From positions 806,001-870,000 of the forward strand of contig NZ_JAMQOQ010000002.1 of the NCBI RefSeq assembly GCF_031624635.1: 64,000 nucleotides of DNA, given 5' to 3'. The notes beneath the pieces are model-generated. The model had not been told where the DNA came from. It ran no database searches and saw only the letters and a list, made by a program, of their open reading frames with translations. Origin of the DNA: Halogeometricum sp. S3BR5-2 (GTDB lineage Archaea > Halobacteriota > Halobacteria > Halobacteriales > Haloferacaceae). How positions within the stretch are numbered: position 1 is the first letter of the stretch; each line of letters opens with the position of its first letter. This document shows, in pieces, positions 25,045 through 33,337 of this stretch. The translations under genes and the position numbers were made by a program.

Positions 25045-26013
25045 TCACTCCGCCCAGTAGGCCTCGCCCGGTTGCGTGTCGAACACGGCGCGGTCGAGGA
25101 TGTCGACGGCCTTCTCCAGTCCCTCGTTCGAGGAGGTCAGCGAGTCCTCGTGTTCGATGGAGAGCGCCCCCTCGTAGCCCACCATTCGGAGCGTCGACAC
25201 CACGTCCTTCCAGTGGCTCTCGCCGTGGCCGTAGCCGATGGAGCGGAACAGCCACGAACGGTTCGACTCGTCGGTGTAGTCGGTGGTGTCGAGGACGCCT
25301 TTCAATCTCGAGTTCCACGTGTACACCTTCGTGTCCTTCGCGTGGAAGTGGTGGATGGCGTCCTTCTCGCCGAGGAAGCGGATGGCGTGGCAGACGTCGA
25401 TGTCCTGCCAGTAGAGGTGCGAGGGGTCGAAGTTCGCGCCGATGCGCTCGTTGGTCGCCTCCCGCAGTCGCATCATGCCCGAGGGCTCGTAGACGAGCAT
25501 GTTCGGGTGCATCTCGATGCCGACGTTCACGCCGTGGTCGTCGGCGAACTCGGCCAGTTCGGACCAGTAGTCGACGGCCACCTCCCACTGGTAGTCGTGC
25601 GCGTCGGCGTGCTCCGTCGGCCACGGCGCGGTGATCCAGTTGGGCACCTCGTCGTTCGGCCCGCCCGCGGGAAGGCCGGAGAAGCCGGTGACCGTGTCCA
25701 CGTCGAGGGCGTCCGCGAGTTCGATGGCCTCGCGCAGTTCCGTGTCGGCCTCCTCGGCCTGCTCTTCGTCGGGGTGCAGCGGGTTGTTATGCGTCGCCAG
25801 CGCGCTAATCTGCATGTCGTGTTCGTCGACCAAATCGAGCAGTTCCTCCTGTTTCTCCTCGTCGTCGAGGGTCGCCCGCCGGTCGACGTGGTCGTCGCCG
25901 GGGAAGCCGCCGACGCCGAGTTCGACGCCGTCGACGCCGATGTCGTCGAGGTACGAGAGCGCGTCGGGGAGCGATTCGCCGCCGAGCGGAACCGTGAGTA
26001 CGCCGATGTACAT
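25045..26013 (-). CDS. Sugar phosphate isomerase/epimerase (xylose-isomerase-like TIM barrel)
   Basis: A 322-residue AP_endonuc_2-type TIM barrel. Metal ligands are recognisable: Glu in NVGIEMHPN, Asp/His in NFDPSHLYWQ, His in HFHAKDTK, and Glu in LSIEHED. The family includes IolE/IolH, hydroxypyruvate isomerase and tagatose epimerase; the exact reaction cannot be told. It is the first gene of the pair with the Gfo/Idh/MocA protein at 23867-24976. An AT-rich sequence (GATTAAAGG) about 20-30 bases before the ATG is a likely TATA box, making the message nearly leaderless. Confidence 0.88.
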   Translation of the reverse strand: MYIGVLTVPLGGESLPDALSYLDDIGVDGVELGVGGFPGDDHVDRRATLDDEEKQEELLDLVDEHDMQISALATHNNPLHPDEEQAEEADTELREAIELADALDVDTVTGFSGLPAGGPNDEVPNWITAPWPTEHADAHDYQWEVAVDYWSELAEFADDHGVNVGIEMHPNMLVYEPSGMMRLREATNERIGANFDPSHLYWQDIDVCHAIRFLGEKDAIHHFHAKDTKVYTWNSRLKGVLDTTDYTDESNRSWLFRSIGYGHGESHWKDVVSTLRMVGYEGALSIEHEDSLTSSNEGLEKAVDILDRAVFDTQPGEAYWAE

Positions 26014-26117
26014 ACGCGGACCAAGAGGCGGCGTTCGATTAAAGGTTGAGGATGGGGCGGAAAGAGGACGGCGGCGGTACGCACAGCCTTTTGTTCCTTC
26101 GGCGTCCAGTGGGAATT

Positions 26118-26405
26118 ATGCCGACGTATATCGCGCACGTCGACGTCGACGAGATGGAGTACCAGAACCCGCAGGAGTTCGCGTCCATCTGGGGCTCGAT
26201 CCGCGAAGACGTCGAACAGGCCGGCGGCGAACTCCTCGACACGCACGCCGTCCTCGGCCCGTACGACTTCGACGTTCGCTTCCGCGTCGACGGCGACGAC
26301 GAGGCGTTCGAGGTGACGCAACTCATCGAGCGTCACGGCCTCGACACCGAGACGTACCAGGCGCTCCCGGTCGACCGTCTCGGCGAAATCGTCGACGACG
26401 TGTAG
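26118..26405 (+). CDS. GYD-domain protein
   Basis: A 95-residue protein, PTYIAHVDVDEMEYQNPQEF at the start and VLGPYDFDVRFRVDGDDEAFEV in the centre. The layout (short ferredoxin-like fold with a conserved G-x-Y-D) fits the GYD domain family, small alpha+beta proteins of unknown activity common in haloarchaea. The ATG at 26118 was chosen because the protein then begins with the first strand of the domain; an upstream in-frame start at 26046 adds unrelated residues. It is convergent with the GNAT gene, 2 bases apart. Confidence 0.8.
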   Translation: MPTYIAHVDVDEMEYQNPQEFASIWGSIREDVEQAGGELLDTHAVLGPYDFDVRFRVDGDDEAFEVTQLIERHGLDTETYQALPVDRLGEIVDDV

Positions 26406-26407
26406 GG

Positions 26408-26884
26408 CTACCGTCGGAACAGGTCCGAGAACTTCTCGCGGATGCTCGCTTTCTCGCCGAGGCGGAGGTAGTAGGCGTCGCCGCCGTCCTCGTAGTAGCT
26501 CGTTATCTCCCGTTTGACCTCGAAGCCGATGTTCTTGTAGAACGCCAACGCGCCCTCGTTCGTCGTCCGGGCGTGACAGGAGACCGACCGGTGGTCGCGG
26601 GCCACCTCGGCGACGAGTCGTTCGCCGTAGCCCTGCCCGCGCGCCTCGGGCGCGACGGCGAGAAAGAGGATGTAGCCGTCGCGCCGCGTCGAGGCGAAAC
26701 CGATGAGCGTCTCGTCCTCGAAGTACAGGTGCGTCGTCGCGCGGCGGTAGGCGTCGATGAAGAAGCCGCGACGCTGCTTCAGCACGCCCTCGGACCGCCG
26801 GATGCGCTCTTTCAGCTCCCACGCCTGTTCGGCGTGTTCCGCGGACCCCGGTTGATCCACCCGTTTCTCCACGTTGACGCTCAC
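26408..26884 (-). CDS. GNAT-family N-acetyltransferase
   Basis: A 158-residue acetyltransferase, starting at GTG 26884. The acetyl-CoA loop is in the segment LAVAPEARGQGYGERLVAEV (R/Q-x-x-G-x-G/A), preceded by the strand GYILF and followed by CHARTTNEGALAFYKNIGF, the usual motif-B helix. The C-terminal 30 residues are basic and acidic and not part of the fold. The target could be a protein N-terminus, an amine or an antibiotic; sequence does not tell. An upstream ATG (27025) would add 47 unconserved residues through the divergent promoter. Confidence 0.85.
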   Translation of the reverse strand: MSVNVEKRVDQPGSAEHAEQAWELKERIRRSEGVLKQRRGFFIDAYRRATTHLYFEDETLIGFASTRRDGYILFLAVAPEARGQGYGERLVAEVARDHRSVSCHARTTNEGALAFYKNIGFEVKREITSYYEDGGDAYYLRLGEKASIREKFSDLFRR

Positions 26885-27027
26885 GCCACCCGATAGAATG
26901 GTCACGAATATAACTCCTCCGTCGGGGGAACCGCCGTCGAGCGGAATCTCTCTCCTCGACGATACGTCGGGAACGGACGGGCCACGAACGTTTTGTACGG
27001 CTACCGCGAACGCGGCCTCGTACACCG

Positions 27028-28212
27028 ATGTCCGAGACCGAAGGCGGCGTCTCGCGGGTGAAGCGCGTCCGCGGGTCGCTGCGGGCCCTGTTCAGGGAGG
27101 CGCTCATCAGCGGCATCGCCGTCATCGTCCCCCTCGTCGTCACCGCCGTCGTCGTCCTCTTCCTGTTCAACGCCATCTACCGCTACCTGAACCTCCTCTC
27201 GGACGTCGTCGTGGAGACGCCCGCCGTCACGGTCATCCCGGGCGTGCTGAACGTCTCCCGCGAGACGATGGTCGAACTGCTCGCGCCCGCTCTCCTGTTC
27301 GTCTTCGTCCTGTTCGTCGGCCTCGTCGTCAACAGTTCGCGGTACGGCGAACGGGCGGTCGGCCACTTCGACTACGTGATGACGCAGATTCCCGGCGTCG
27401 GGTCGGTCTACGACAGTTTTCGGCGCATGAGCGACGTGATGCTCGACAGCGACGCCCAGAACTTCCGCGAGGTGAAACTGGTCGAGTTCCCCCACGAGGG
27501 CGCGTACACGCTGGGGTTCGTCACCACCGACACGCCGGACGTGCTCAGCACGCCCGTCGGCCACCCCGACATGAAGACGCTGTTCCTCCCGTTGGCGCCG
27601 AACCCCGTGATGGGCGGCCACCTCGTCCACCTCCCCGCGGACCGCGTCATCGACGTGGACATGACCGTCGAGGAGGGCATCCGAACCGTCGTGACCAGCG
27701 GCGTCGCCGTCTCCGACTCGGGCGCCGGGTCGGACGCCGGCCTCTCGGAGTCCCAACTCCGCGATATCGCGGGCGCCGCCGCCGCCGACGGGCGGGCGCG
27801 TTCGACGCCCGAAGGCGACTACGGCCACCGGCGCGACCCCGTCGACACCGACAGGACGACGGCGTACGACCGGCAAGTCGACCCCGAGCACACCGACACC
27901 CCGAACCACCTCGCGGCGCGGGAGGGGGCCGACGCGGGTGCGGGGGCCGGCGAACCGCACGGCCCGCGCGACCCCCCGGAGGCGCGCTCCCGGCCGCCGG
28001 AAGAGCGGGAGTCCACCGCGGGGACGCCCGCGGAGATGGCGGGTCGGTCCGCCGACGAGGCCGAGGGGACGGACCGCACCCCGGCCGGCGTGACCGCCGA
28101 CGACGCCCGCGAGCGAGCGAGCAACGACGCCCGCGACCGCTCGACCGACGACGCTCGCCCGCCCGCCGACCGAAAGCGGGACGGGGACGGCGACGAGGAA
28201 CCCACGGCATGA
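27028..28212 (+). CDS. DUF502 membrane protein with long acidic tail
   Basis: A 394-residue protein. Two membrane segments (about 27-52 and 85-105) flank a loop; a soluble DUF502 domain follows (PGVGSVYDSFRRMSDVMLDSD, then GFVTTDTPD and PNPVMGGHLVHLP). From about residue 240 the chain is low-complexity Asp/Ala/Gly/Arg and surely disordered, an extension not seen in bacterial DUF502 proteins. Function is unknown. Its stop overlaps the archease start (ATGA), so it heads an operon that leads to the RNA ligase system, possibly by chance. Confidence 0.85.
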   Translation: MSETEGGVSRVKRVRGSLRALFREALISGIAVIVPLVVTAVVVLFLFNAIYRYLNLLSDVVVETPAVTVIPGVLNVSRETMVELLAPALLFVFVLFVGLVVNSSRYGERAVGHFDYVMTQIPGVGSVYDSFRRMSDVMLDSDAQNFREVKLVEFPHEGAYTLGFVTTDTPDVLSTPVGHPDMKTLFLPLAPNPVMGGHLVHLPADRVIDVDMTVEEGIRTVVTSGVAVSDSGAGSDAGLSESQLRDIAGAAAADGRARSTPEGDYGHRRDPVDTDRTTAYDRQVDPEHTDTPNHLAAREGADAGAGAGEPHGPRDPPEARSRPPEERESTAGTPAEMAGRSADEAEGTDRTPAGVTADDARERASNDARDRSTDDARPPADRKRDGDGDEEPTA

Positions 28213-28622
28213 GCTTCGAACTCCGCGACCACACCGCCGACGTGGCCGTCGCCGCGTCCGCACCGTCGCTGTCGGACCTGTTCGCCGCCGTCGCCGACGG
28301 CCTCGCCGCCGCCGGGTGCGAGGAGATTCCGGATGCCGGCGGGGAGCGCTTTCCGATAGAAGTGCGCGCCGAGGGCGTCGAGGCCCTCCTGTTCGACTAC
28401 CTCGACCAACTGGTGTACGAACGCGACGTGCGCGCGGTCCTCCCCGTCGACAACGAGGCCGAAGTGAGAAGCGAGGGCGAGGAGTGGACGCTCTCGGGGT
28501 CCGCGCGCGGCGTCCACCTCGCGGACGTGGACGCCCGAGAGGTGAAGGCCGTGACGTACTCGGAGATGCGCGTCGCGGAGACGGACGACGGCTGGGAGGC
28601 GTACGTCGTCTTCGACGTGTAG
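28209..28622 (+). CDS. Archease, RtcB activator
   Basis: A 137-residue archease. The N-terminus SFELRDHTADVAVAA contains the metal-binding Asp residues (Asp7, Asp11), and the end VTYSEMRVAETDDGWEAYVVFDV holds the strand with the third acidic ligand. Archease accelerates guanylylation of RtcB and allows multiple turnover in tRNA splicing and RNA repair. It lies 86 bases before the rtcB gene, which gives a strong functional link. It overlaps the preceding DUF502 gene by 4 bases. Confidence 0.93.
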   Translation: MSFELRDHTADVAVAASAPSLSDLFAAVADGLAAAGCEEIPDAGGERFPIEVRAEGVEALLFDYLDQLVYERDVRAVLPVDNEAEVRSEGEEWTLSGSARGVHLADVDAREVKAVTYSEMRVAETDDGWEAYVVFDV

Positions 28623-28707
28623 CGCCGGTGGTTATCGAACCCGTCGCCCGTGACCCGCGCGACCCGCGGACGGAATCCTATTCACCCGCCCCGTCGAACT
28701 CACATCC

Positions 28708-31602
28708 ATGACCGACGACGACGTGAAGGAGTTCGGCGACATTCGCCTCGAACGCGTCCGCGAGCACGTCTGGGAGATGCCGCGCGAAGGGGAGATGCGG
28801 GTCCCCGCGCGCGTCCTCGCCAGCGAGCAACTGCTCGAACAGATCCGACAGGACAAGACGCTCGAACAACTGCGGAACGCGACGCACCTGCCGGGGATGA
28901 CGAAGTACGCCATCTGCATGCCCGACGGACATCAGGGGTACGGCTTCCCCGTCGGCGGCGTCGGCGCGACCGACACGGAGAACGGCTGTATCTCGCCCGG
29001 ATCGGTGGGCTACGACATCAACTGCCTTTCGGGCGACTCGGAGGTGCTCTTGGAGTTCGGTCGCCGCCGTCCGATCCGGGAGTTGTGGCGGGACTTCGAG
29101 GAGCAACGAGCCGTCGTCGCCGCCGACGAGGACGCTCGCTCTCGGATTCGGCTGTTCACCGAGGAGGGAGACAAGACCGTCTACGAGGTGCGGACGAACG
29201 CGGGCGACGAGATAGAGGCGACGGCCGACCATCCGTTCTCGACGCCCGAGGGGATGCGGACGCTCGACTCACTCGAAGTCGGGGAGACGGTACGCACTCG
29301 CCCGTTCGTCGGACTGCCGGACGAGGACCCGCCGGAGTTCGTCGTTCTCGACGAGGACGACTTCGCGGGCGAGGACCCGCAACTCGTTCGCGGGCTGAAA
29401 GACCGCGGTCTGTTGCCCCTGAAGTCGACCGACGACGCGTTCAATCGCCTCCTGAAGCTGGTCGGGTTCCATACGGGCGACGGGTCGTTCAGCGGCAATC
29501 AGTCCTGGTTCTACGGGTCTCCCGAGGACCTCGAATCGATTCGAGCGGACATCGAAGCGGTCGGCTACACCGCCTCGAGAATCTACGAACGGGACCGCGA
29601 ACACGAGATAGACGGGAATCGGTTCGAGCGAACCGAGTACAGCACTCGCGGGTCAGCGAAGGGATTCAAACAGTTGCTCGTCCGCCTCGGTGCGCCCGAC
29701 GGGCGAAAGACGGAATCGGCGTTCACCGTCCCCGACTATCTCGACAGGCTCGCAGACTGGCAGAAGGCGCTCTACTTTTCGGCGTTCTTCGGCGCGGAGA
29801 TGAGCGCGCCGGCCGCGATGGCGGCGAAGAACCTGTACTGCCCGTCGGTCTCTCACAATCGGGTCGCCGACCTCGAAGAGCACGGCGAAGCGTTCGTGCG
29901 GGGGTTGATGCGTCACCTGAACGAACTCGGCGTCCGGACGAACGCGCTGGAGGAGGTCGAGCGAACCGAGACGACGGCCGGCGAGACCGTTCGGTTCCGG
30001 TTCGGCGTTCAGAACGACTCCGAGAACCTCGTTCGGTTCTTCAGCCGCATCGGGTACCGATACAATCGACAGAAGGCGAAACGCGCGGCGCTGGCGACGG
30101 CGTACCTCCGACGGAAAGAACGCGTCATCGAAGAGCGAGCGCGAATCGCAGAGGAAGCCCGCGCGTTGGCCGACGGCGGCGTCGCACCGAAAGAGATCAA
30201 AGCGCGGTTCGACGTGAACGAGCGATTCGTCGAACGGAGTCTGTACGGCGGGCGTGAGGGGCGTCCGCGACCCCCAGCTGACTTCCCCGACTACGAAGCG
30301 TTCTGTTCGCAGCGAACCGTTCGAGACGACCTGACGGTCGAAGCCGAAATCGAGACCATCCGGGAGAAGGGTCGGAAAACGGTGTACGATATCGGCGTCA
30401 CACACGACGCTCACAACTTCGTCGCCAACGGATTCGTCGTCTCCAACTGCGGCGTGAGAATGATGAAGACGAACCTCACGTACGCCGAGTTGGAGGGGAA
30501 GGAGGAGGAACTCGTCGACTCGTTGTTCGCCAACGTCCCCTCGGGTCTCGGCGGCGGCGGCATCGTGCAGGGCGACGTGGACGCCGTCGAGGGCGTCCTC
30601 GACCGCGGCGTGGACTGGGCGTTGGAGCACGGCCACGCCGTCGAGGACGACTTGGCCCACTGCGAGGACGAGGGCCGACGACCGGACGCCGACTCCGACG
30701 CCGTCTCGCAGAAGGCCAAGGACAGGGGGAAGAACCAACTCGGCAGCCTCGGGTCGGGCAACCACTTCCTCGAAGTCCAGCGCGTGACCGACGTCTTCCG
30801 GGAGGACGTGGCGGGCGAGTTCGGTCTGGAGGAAGACCAGATAGTCGTGCTCATCCACTGCGGGTCGCGGGGACTGGGCCACCAGGTGTGCTCGGACTAC
30901 CTGCGGAAGATAGAGAAGGAGCACGGGGACCTCTTGGAATCGCTCCCGGACAAGGAACTGGCCGCCGCGCCGGCCGGGTCCCGACTCGCGGAGGAGTACT
31001 ACGGCGCGATGTGCGCCGCCATCAACTTCGCGTGGGTGAACCGCCAACTCATCATGCACCGGACGCGGCGGGTGTTCGAGCGGGTGTTCGGCCGCGACTG
31101 GGAGGCGATGGAGATGGACCTGCTGTACGACGTGGCGCACAACATCGCCAAGAAGGAGGTGCACGACGTGGGGGGCGAGGAGCGCGAACTGTACGTCCAC
31201 CGGAAGGGGGCGACGCGCGCGTTCCCGGCCGGGCGACCGGAACTCCCCTCGGCGTACCGCGACGTGGGCCAACCCGTCATCATCCCGGGGAGCATGGGCG
31301 CCGGGAGCTACGTCCTGCGCGGCGGCGAGCGCTCCTTGGAGCAGACGTTCGGGTCGACGGCGCACGGCGCGGGCCGGACGATGAGTCGGACGCAGGCCAA
31401 ACAGGAGTACTGGGGCGAGACGGTGCGGGACGAACTCCGCGACCAGCAGAAGATATACGTCAAGGCGCAGTCGGGCGCCACCGTCGCGGAGGAGGCGCCG
31501 GGCGTCTACAAGGACGTGGACGAGGTGGTGCGCGTCTCGGACGAACTCGGAATCGGGGACAAGGTGGCCCGGACGTTCCCGGTGTGCAACATCAAGGGCT
31601 GA
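28708..31602 (+). CDS. rtcB: RNA 3'-P/5'-OH ligase RtcB, interrupted by an intein
   Basis: A 964-residue precursor. Residues 1-105 and 581-964 give a mature ligase of 489 residues, close to Pyrococcus RtcB (481). Catalytic signatures are GYDIN|CGVRM (the Cys is the Mn ligand), LIHCGSRGLGHQV, LLYDVAHNIAK, and STAHGAGR, whose His886 (411 in the mature protein) is the guanylylated residue. It seals tRNA halves after intron excision and other 2',3'-cyclic-phosphate ends, using GTP. Archease is just upstream. Splicing of the intein must restore the Cys that both starts the extein and binds metal, so enzyme activity depends on splicing. Confidence 0.95.
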   Translation: MTDDDVKEFGDIRLERVREHVWEMPREGEMRVPARVLASEQLLEQIRQDKTLEQLRNATHLPGMTKYAICMPDGHQGYGFPVGGVGATDTENGCISPGSVGYDINCLSGDSEVLLEFGRRRPIRELWRDFEEQRAVVAADEDARSRIRLFTEEGDKTVYEVRTNAGDEIEATADHPFSTPEGMRTLDSLEVGETVRTRPFVGLPDEDPPEFVVLDEDDFAGEDPQLVRGLKDRGLLPLKSTDDAFNRLLKLVGFHTGDGSFSGNQSWFYGSPEDLESIRADIEAVGYTASRIYERDREHEIDGNRFERTEYSTRGSAKGFKQLLVRLGAPDGRKTESAFTVPDYLDRLADWQKALYFSAFFGAEMSAPAAMAAKNLYCPSVSHNRVADLEEHGEAFVRGLMRHLNELGVRTNALEEVERTETTAGETVRFRFGVQNDSENLVRFFSRIGYRYNRQKAKRAALATAYLRRKERVIEERARIAEEARALADGGVAPKEIKARFDVNERFVERSLYGGREGRPRPPADFPDYEAFCSQRTVRDDLTVEAEIETIREKGRKTVYDIGVTHDAHNFVANGFVVSNCGVRMMKTNLTYAELEGKEEELVDSLFANVPSGLGGGGIVQGDVDAVEGVLDRGVDWALEHGHAVEDDLAHCEDEGRRPDADSDAVSQKAKDRGKNQLGSLGSGNHFLEVQRVTDVFREDVAGEFGLEEDQIVVLIHCGSRGLGHQVCSDYLRKIEKEHGDLLESLPDKELAAAPAGSRLAEEYYGAMCAAINFAWVNRQLIMHRTRRVFERVFGRDWEAMEMDLLYDVAHNIAKKEVHDVGGEERELYVHRKGATRAFPAGRPELPSAYRDVGQPVIIPGSMGAGSYVLRGGERSLEQTFGSTAHGAGRTMSRTQAKQEYWGETVRDELRDQQKIYVKAQSGATVAEEAPGVYKDVDEVVRVSDELGIGDKVARTFPVCNIKG
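29023..30447 (+). mobile_element. Intein with LAGLIDADG-type homing endonuclease domain inside rtcB
   Basis: Precursor residues 106-580 (475 residues). Block A is CLSGDSEVLLE at the start. Block B is GDEIEATADHPF, with His at precursor residue 175. The end HNFVANGFVVSN is blocks F and G; the last residue is Asn, followed by extein Cys581. The penultimate residue is Ser, not the usual His. The centre holds a LAGLIDADG-like helix (LLKLVGFHTGDGSF, about 248-261), a second one (ALYFSAFFGAEM) and a helix-turn-helix-like KEIKARFDVNERFVERSLYG. Codon use is somewhat richer in A and T than the flanks, consistent with transfer. Confidence 0.92.
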
Positions 31603-31629
31603 ATCGGGGTTCGACCCCGAATCCGCGAC

Positions 31630-31992
31630 TCACGCGCGAGTCGGGTTCGCCGGCGCGTCGGCGCGGTCCTCGCGGCGCTTGTAGAAGTAGTACGCGAGGG
31701 CCGCGAGACCGACGAACAGGGCGGCGACGCCCTCCTGCGGGACGCCGCCCGCGAGGAGCGTCGTCGTCACGTCGGCGAGACCGAGGGCCGCGAGCAGGAG
31801 GCCGCCGCCGAGTACCCACGCGCGGTTGTCGTTTCTGAGCTGCTGGTACTCGCCGGCCTCGATGAGCGCCATCTCCTTTTCGTGTTCGAGGCGGGTGAGG
31901 TAGAAGGCGAGGCCGAGAGCGCCGAGGGCGAAGACGGCGAACGGAACGAAGAACGCGGCGTCGCCGACGATGGACTGGATGATGAGAGTCAT
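31630..31992 (-). CDS. Small three-helix membrane protein, function unknown
   Basis: A 120-residue protein with three hydrophobic segments (about 10-34, 60-77 and 85-104), separated by a charged loop (TRLEHEKEMALIEAGEYQQLRNDN) and ending in a basic tail. The E-x-x-x-L/I-E-x-G loop is typical of small DUF6249-like haloarchaeal membrane proteins, but I cannot name the family with confidence. It is convergent with rtcB, 27 bases apart. Confidence 0.75.
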   Translation of the reverse strand: MTLIIQSIVGDAAFFVPFAVFALGALGLAFYLTRLEHEKEMALIEAGEYQQLRNDNRAWVLGGGLLLAALGLADVTTTLLAGGVPQEGVAALFVGLAALAYYFYKRREDRADAPANPTRA

Positions 31993-32050
31993 ATCGCACT
32001 CTCAGACGCGCGCCGAGGAGATATACCCCGCGTGAGCGGTGCTGACTCCC

Positions 32051-32458
32051 CTACGGTCCGTTCGGTCCCTTCGGTCCGCTCGGCCCCCGCGGTCCCGACC
32101 GCGGTCCGCTCCCGATGTCGACGTACTCGGACTCGGGGACGGGGTCGACCTCTTGGCCGTCCTCGAAGCGGACGAACGAGAGGTAGAAGGGGCTCCCGCA
32201 GGGCGACTCCAGCGCCGGGTTCTCCACGTCGTCGGCCCCGCTCACCTCGCCCGTCCAGCGCAGGCCGTCGGCGTCGCTCTCGCCGCAGACGAGGCGGACG
32301 CCGTCGGCGTCCCCGTCCTCGAACGACTCGCCGGGGTCGGCGTACTCCCACCCCGTCAGCGGGTACGGCGTGACGGACTTATCGGAGAGGTAGCCGTCGC
32401 GTTCGAGTTCGACGACGGCCCCGCAGTGCGGGCAGTAATACCTGACCGGATAACTCAT
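32051..32458 (-). CDS. Zinc-finger protein of unknown function
   Basis: A 135-residue protein that begins SYPVRYYCPHCGAVVELERDGYLSDKSVTPY. The C-x2-C near residue 9 and two later Cys (LVCGES and SPCGSPF) may bind a zinc ion. The rest is acidic, ending in a low-complexity Gly/Pro/Ser tail (SGPRGPSGPKGPNGP). A very long open frame continues upstream to 34072 but reads as antisense to serine acetyltransferase; I took the ATG at 32458, where zinc-ribbon sequence begins. Confidence 0.75.
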   Translation of the reverse strand: MSYPVRYYCPHCGAVVELERDGYLSDKSVTPYPLTGWEYADPGESFEDGDADGVRLVCGESDADGLRWTGEVSGADDVENPALESPCGSPFYLSFVRFEDGQEVDPVPESEYVDIGSGPRSGPRGPSGPKGPNGP

Positions 32459-32541
32459 CGCCGGAGGTTGGCGCGTCAGCGACTTAACGCCCTCGTCGGC
32501 GCGGCGGGGCGCGAGGAAGTTCGACGCTCGGCGGCCGAAAC

Positions 32542-33108
32542 TCAGACCTCGGACGGCCCGCCGTCGACGTAGCGGAAGGCGACGTTCGCCCGTTCGGCGG
32601 TCACCTCGTCGCGCCGCGAGTCGCCGACGAACACGGCGTCCGCGGGGTCGGCGTCTATCCGTCGGAGCGTCTCCAAGAGCGGTTCGGGGTCGGGCTTCCG
32701 CGTCGCCACGGTGTCGCGGCCGACGACGGCGTCGACGCCCGCCGTCAGGTCGTGCGCGTCGAGGGCGAGGCGACAGGCGTCCTCGCAGTTGAGCGAGCAG
32801 ACGCCCTCCCGGTCGAACGCGCCGACTCGGTCGGCCGACGCGAGGCGCGCCGAGCGCCGCGCCCCGTCGCGTTCGTGGTCGGCGACGACCGCCTCGACGT
32901 CGTCCCGCATCCCGTGTTCGTCCGCGAGGTCGAGCATCGCCCACAGGTCCATCCCGCCGGCGTCGACGCCCGCCGCCCGGAAGGTCTCTTCCGCCTCCGC
33001 GGCGACGGCGTCCCAGTTCACGGCGAGGTGGACGAGCGTTCCGTCGAGGTCCCAGACGACCGCGTCGTACTCCGCCGAGAGTCCGAGCGGTCCCGTTTCG
33101 TTCGACAT
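32542..33108 (-). CDS. HAD-superfamily phosphatase
   Basis: A 188-residue HAD hydrolase. Motif I is VVWDLDGTLV with nucleophile Asp20 and Asp22, motif III is RKPDPEPLL and motif IV is FVGDSRRDEV. The cap is a short helical one between residues 40 and 100. It is likely to act on a small phosphorylated metabolite such as phosphoglycolate or a sugar phosphate; the substrate is unknown. The ATG at 33108 gives a protein starting just before motif I. It is divergent from the CysE gene. Confidence 0.85.
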   Translation of the reverse strand: MSNETGPLGLSAEYDAVVWDLDGTLVHLAVNWDAVAAEAEETFRAAGVDAGGMDLWAMLDLADEHGMRDDVEAVVADHERDGARRSARLASADRVGAFDREGVCSLNCEDACRLALDAHDLTAGVDAVVGRDTVATRKPDPEPLLETLRRIDADPADAVFVGDSRRDEVTAERANVAFRYVDGGPSEV

Positions 33109-33337
33109 GCCCGAACTGTCGGCCCCCGCGCGAAAGACCGCTTCGGTCGGACTTTTCAGTGTGGGTCCCCCACGTAGGGTATGACCGAACTCGCCGGTCA
33201 ACACGAACGGACCGCGTCCGACCGCCTCGACGCTCAGCGGCCGCGTTGCCGCCGATGCGGACGCCGTCCGGCGAGTTCCGACCCCCGGACCCGACCGCCG
33301 AACCGAACGGCGCCGACCGACCGACGAGCGGGGAATC

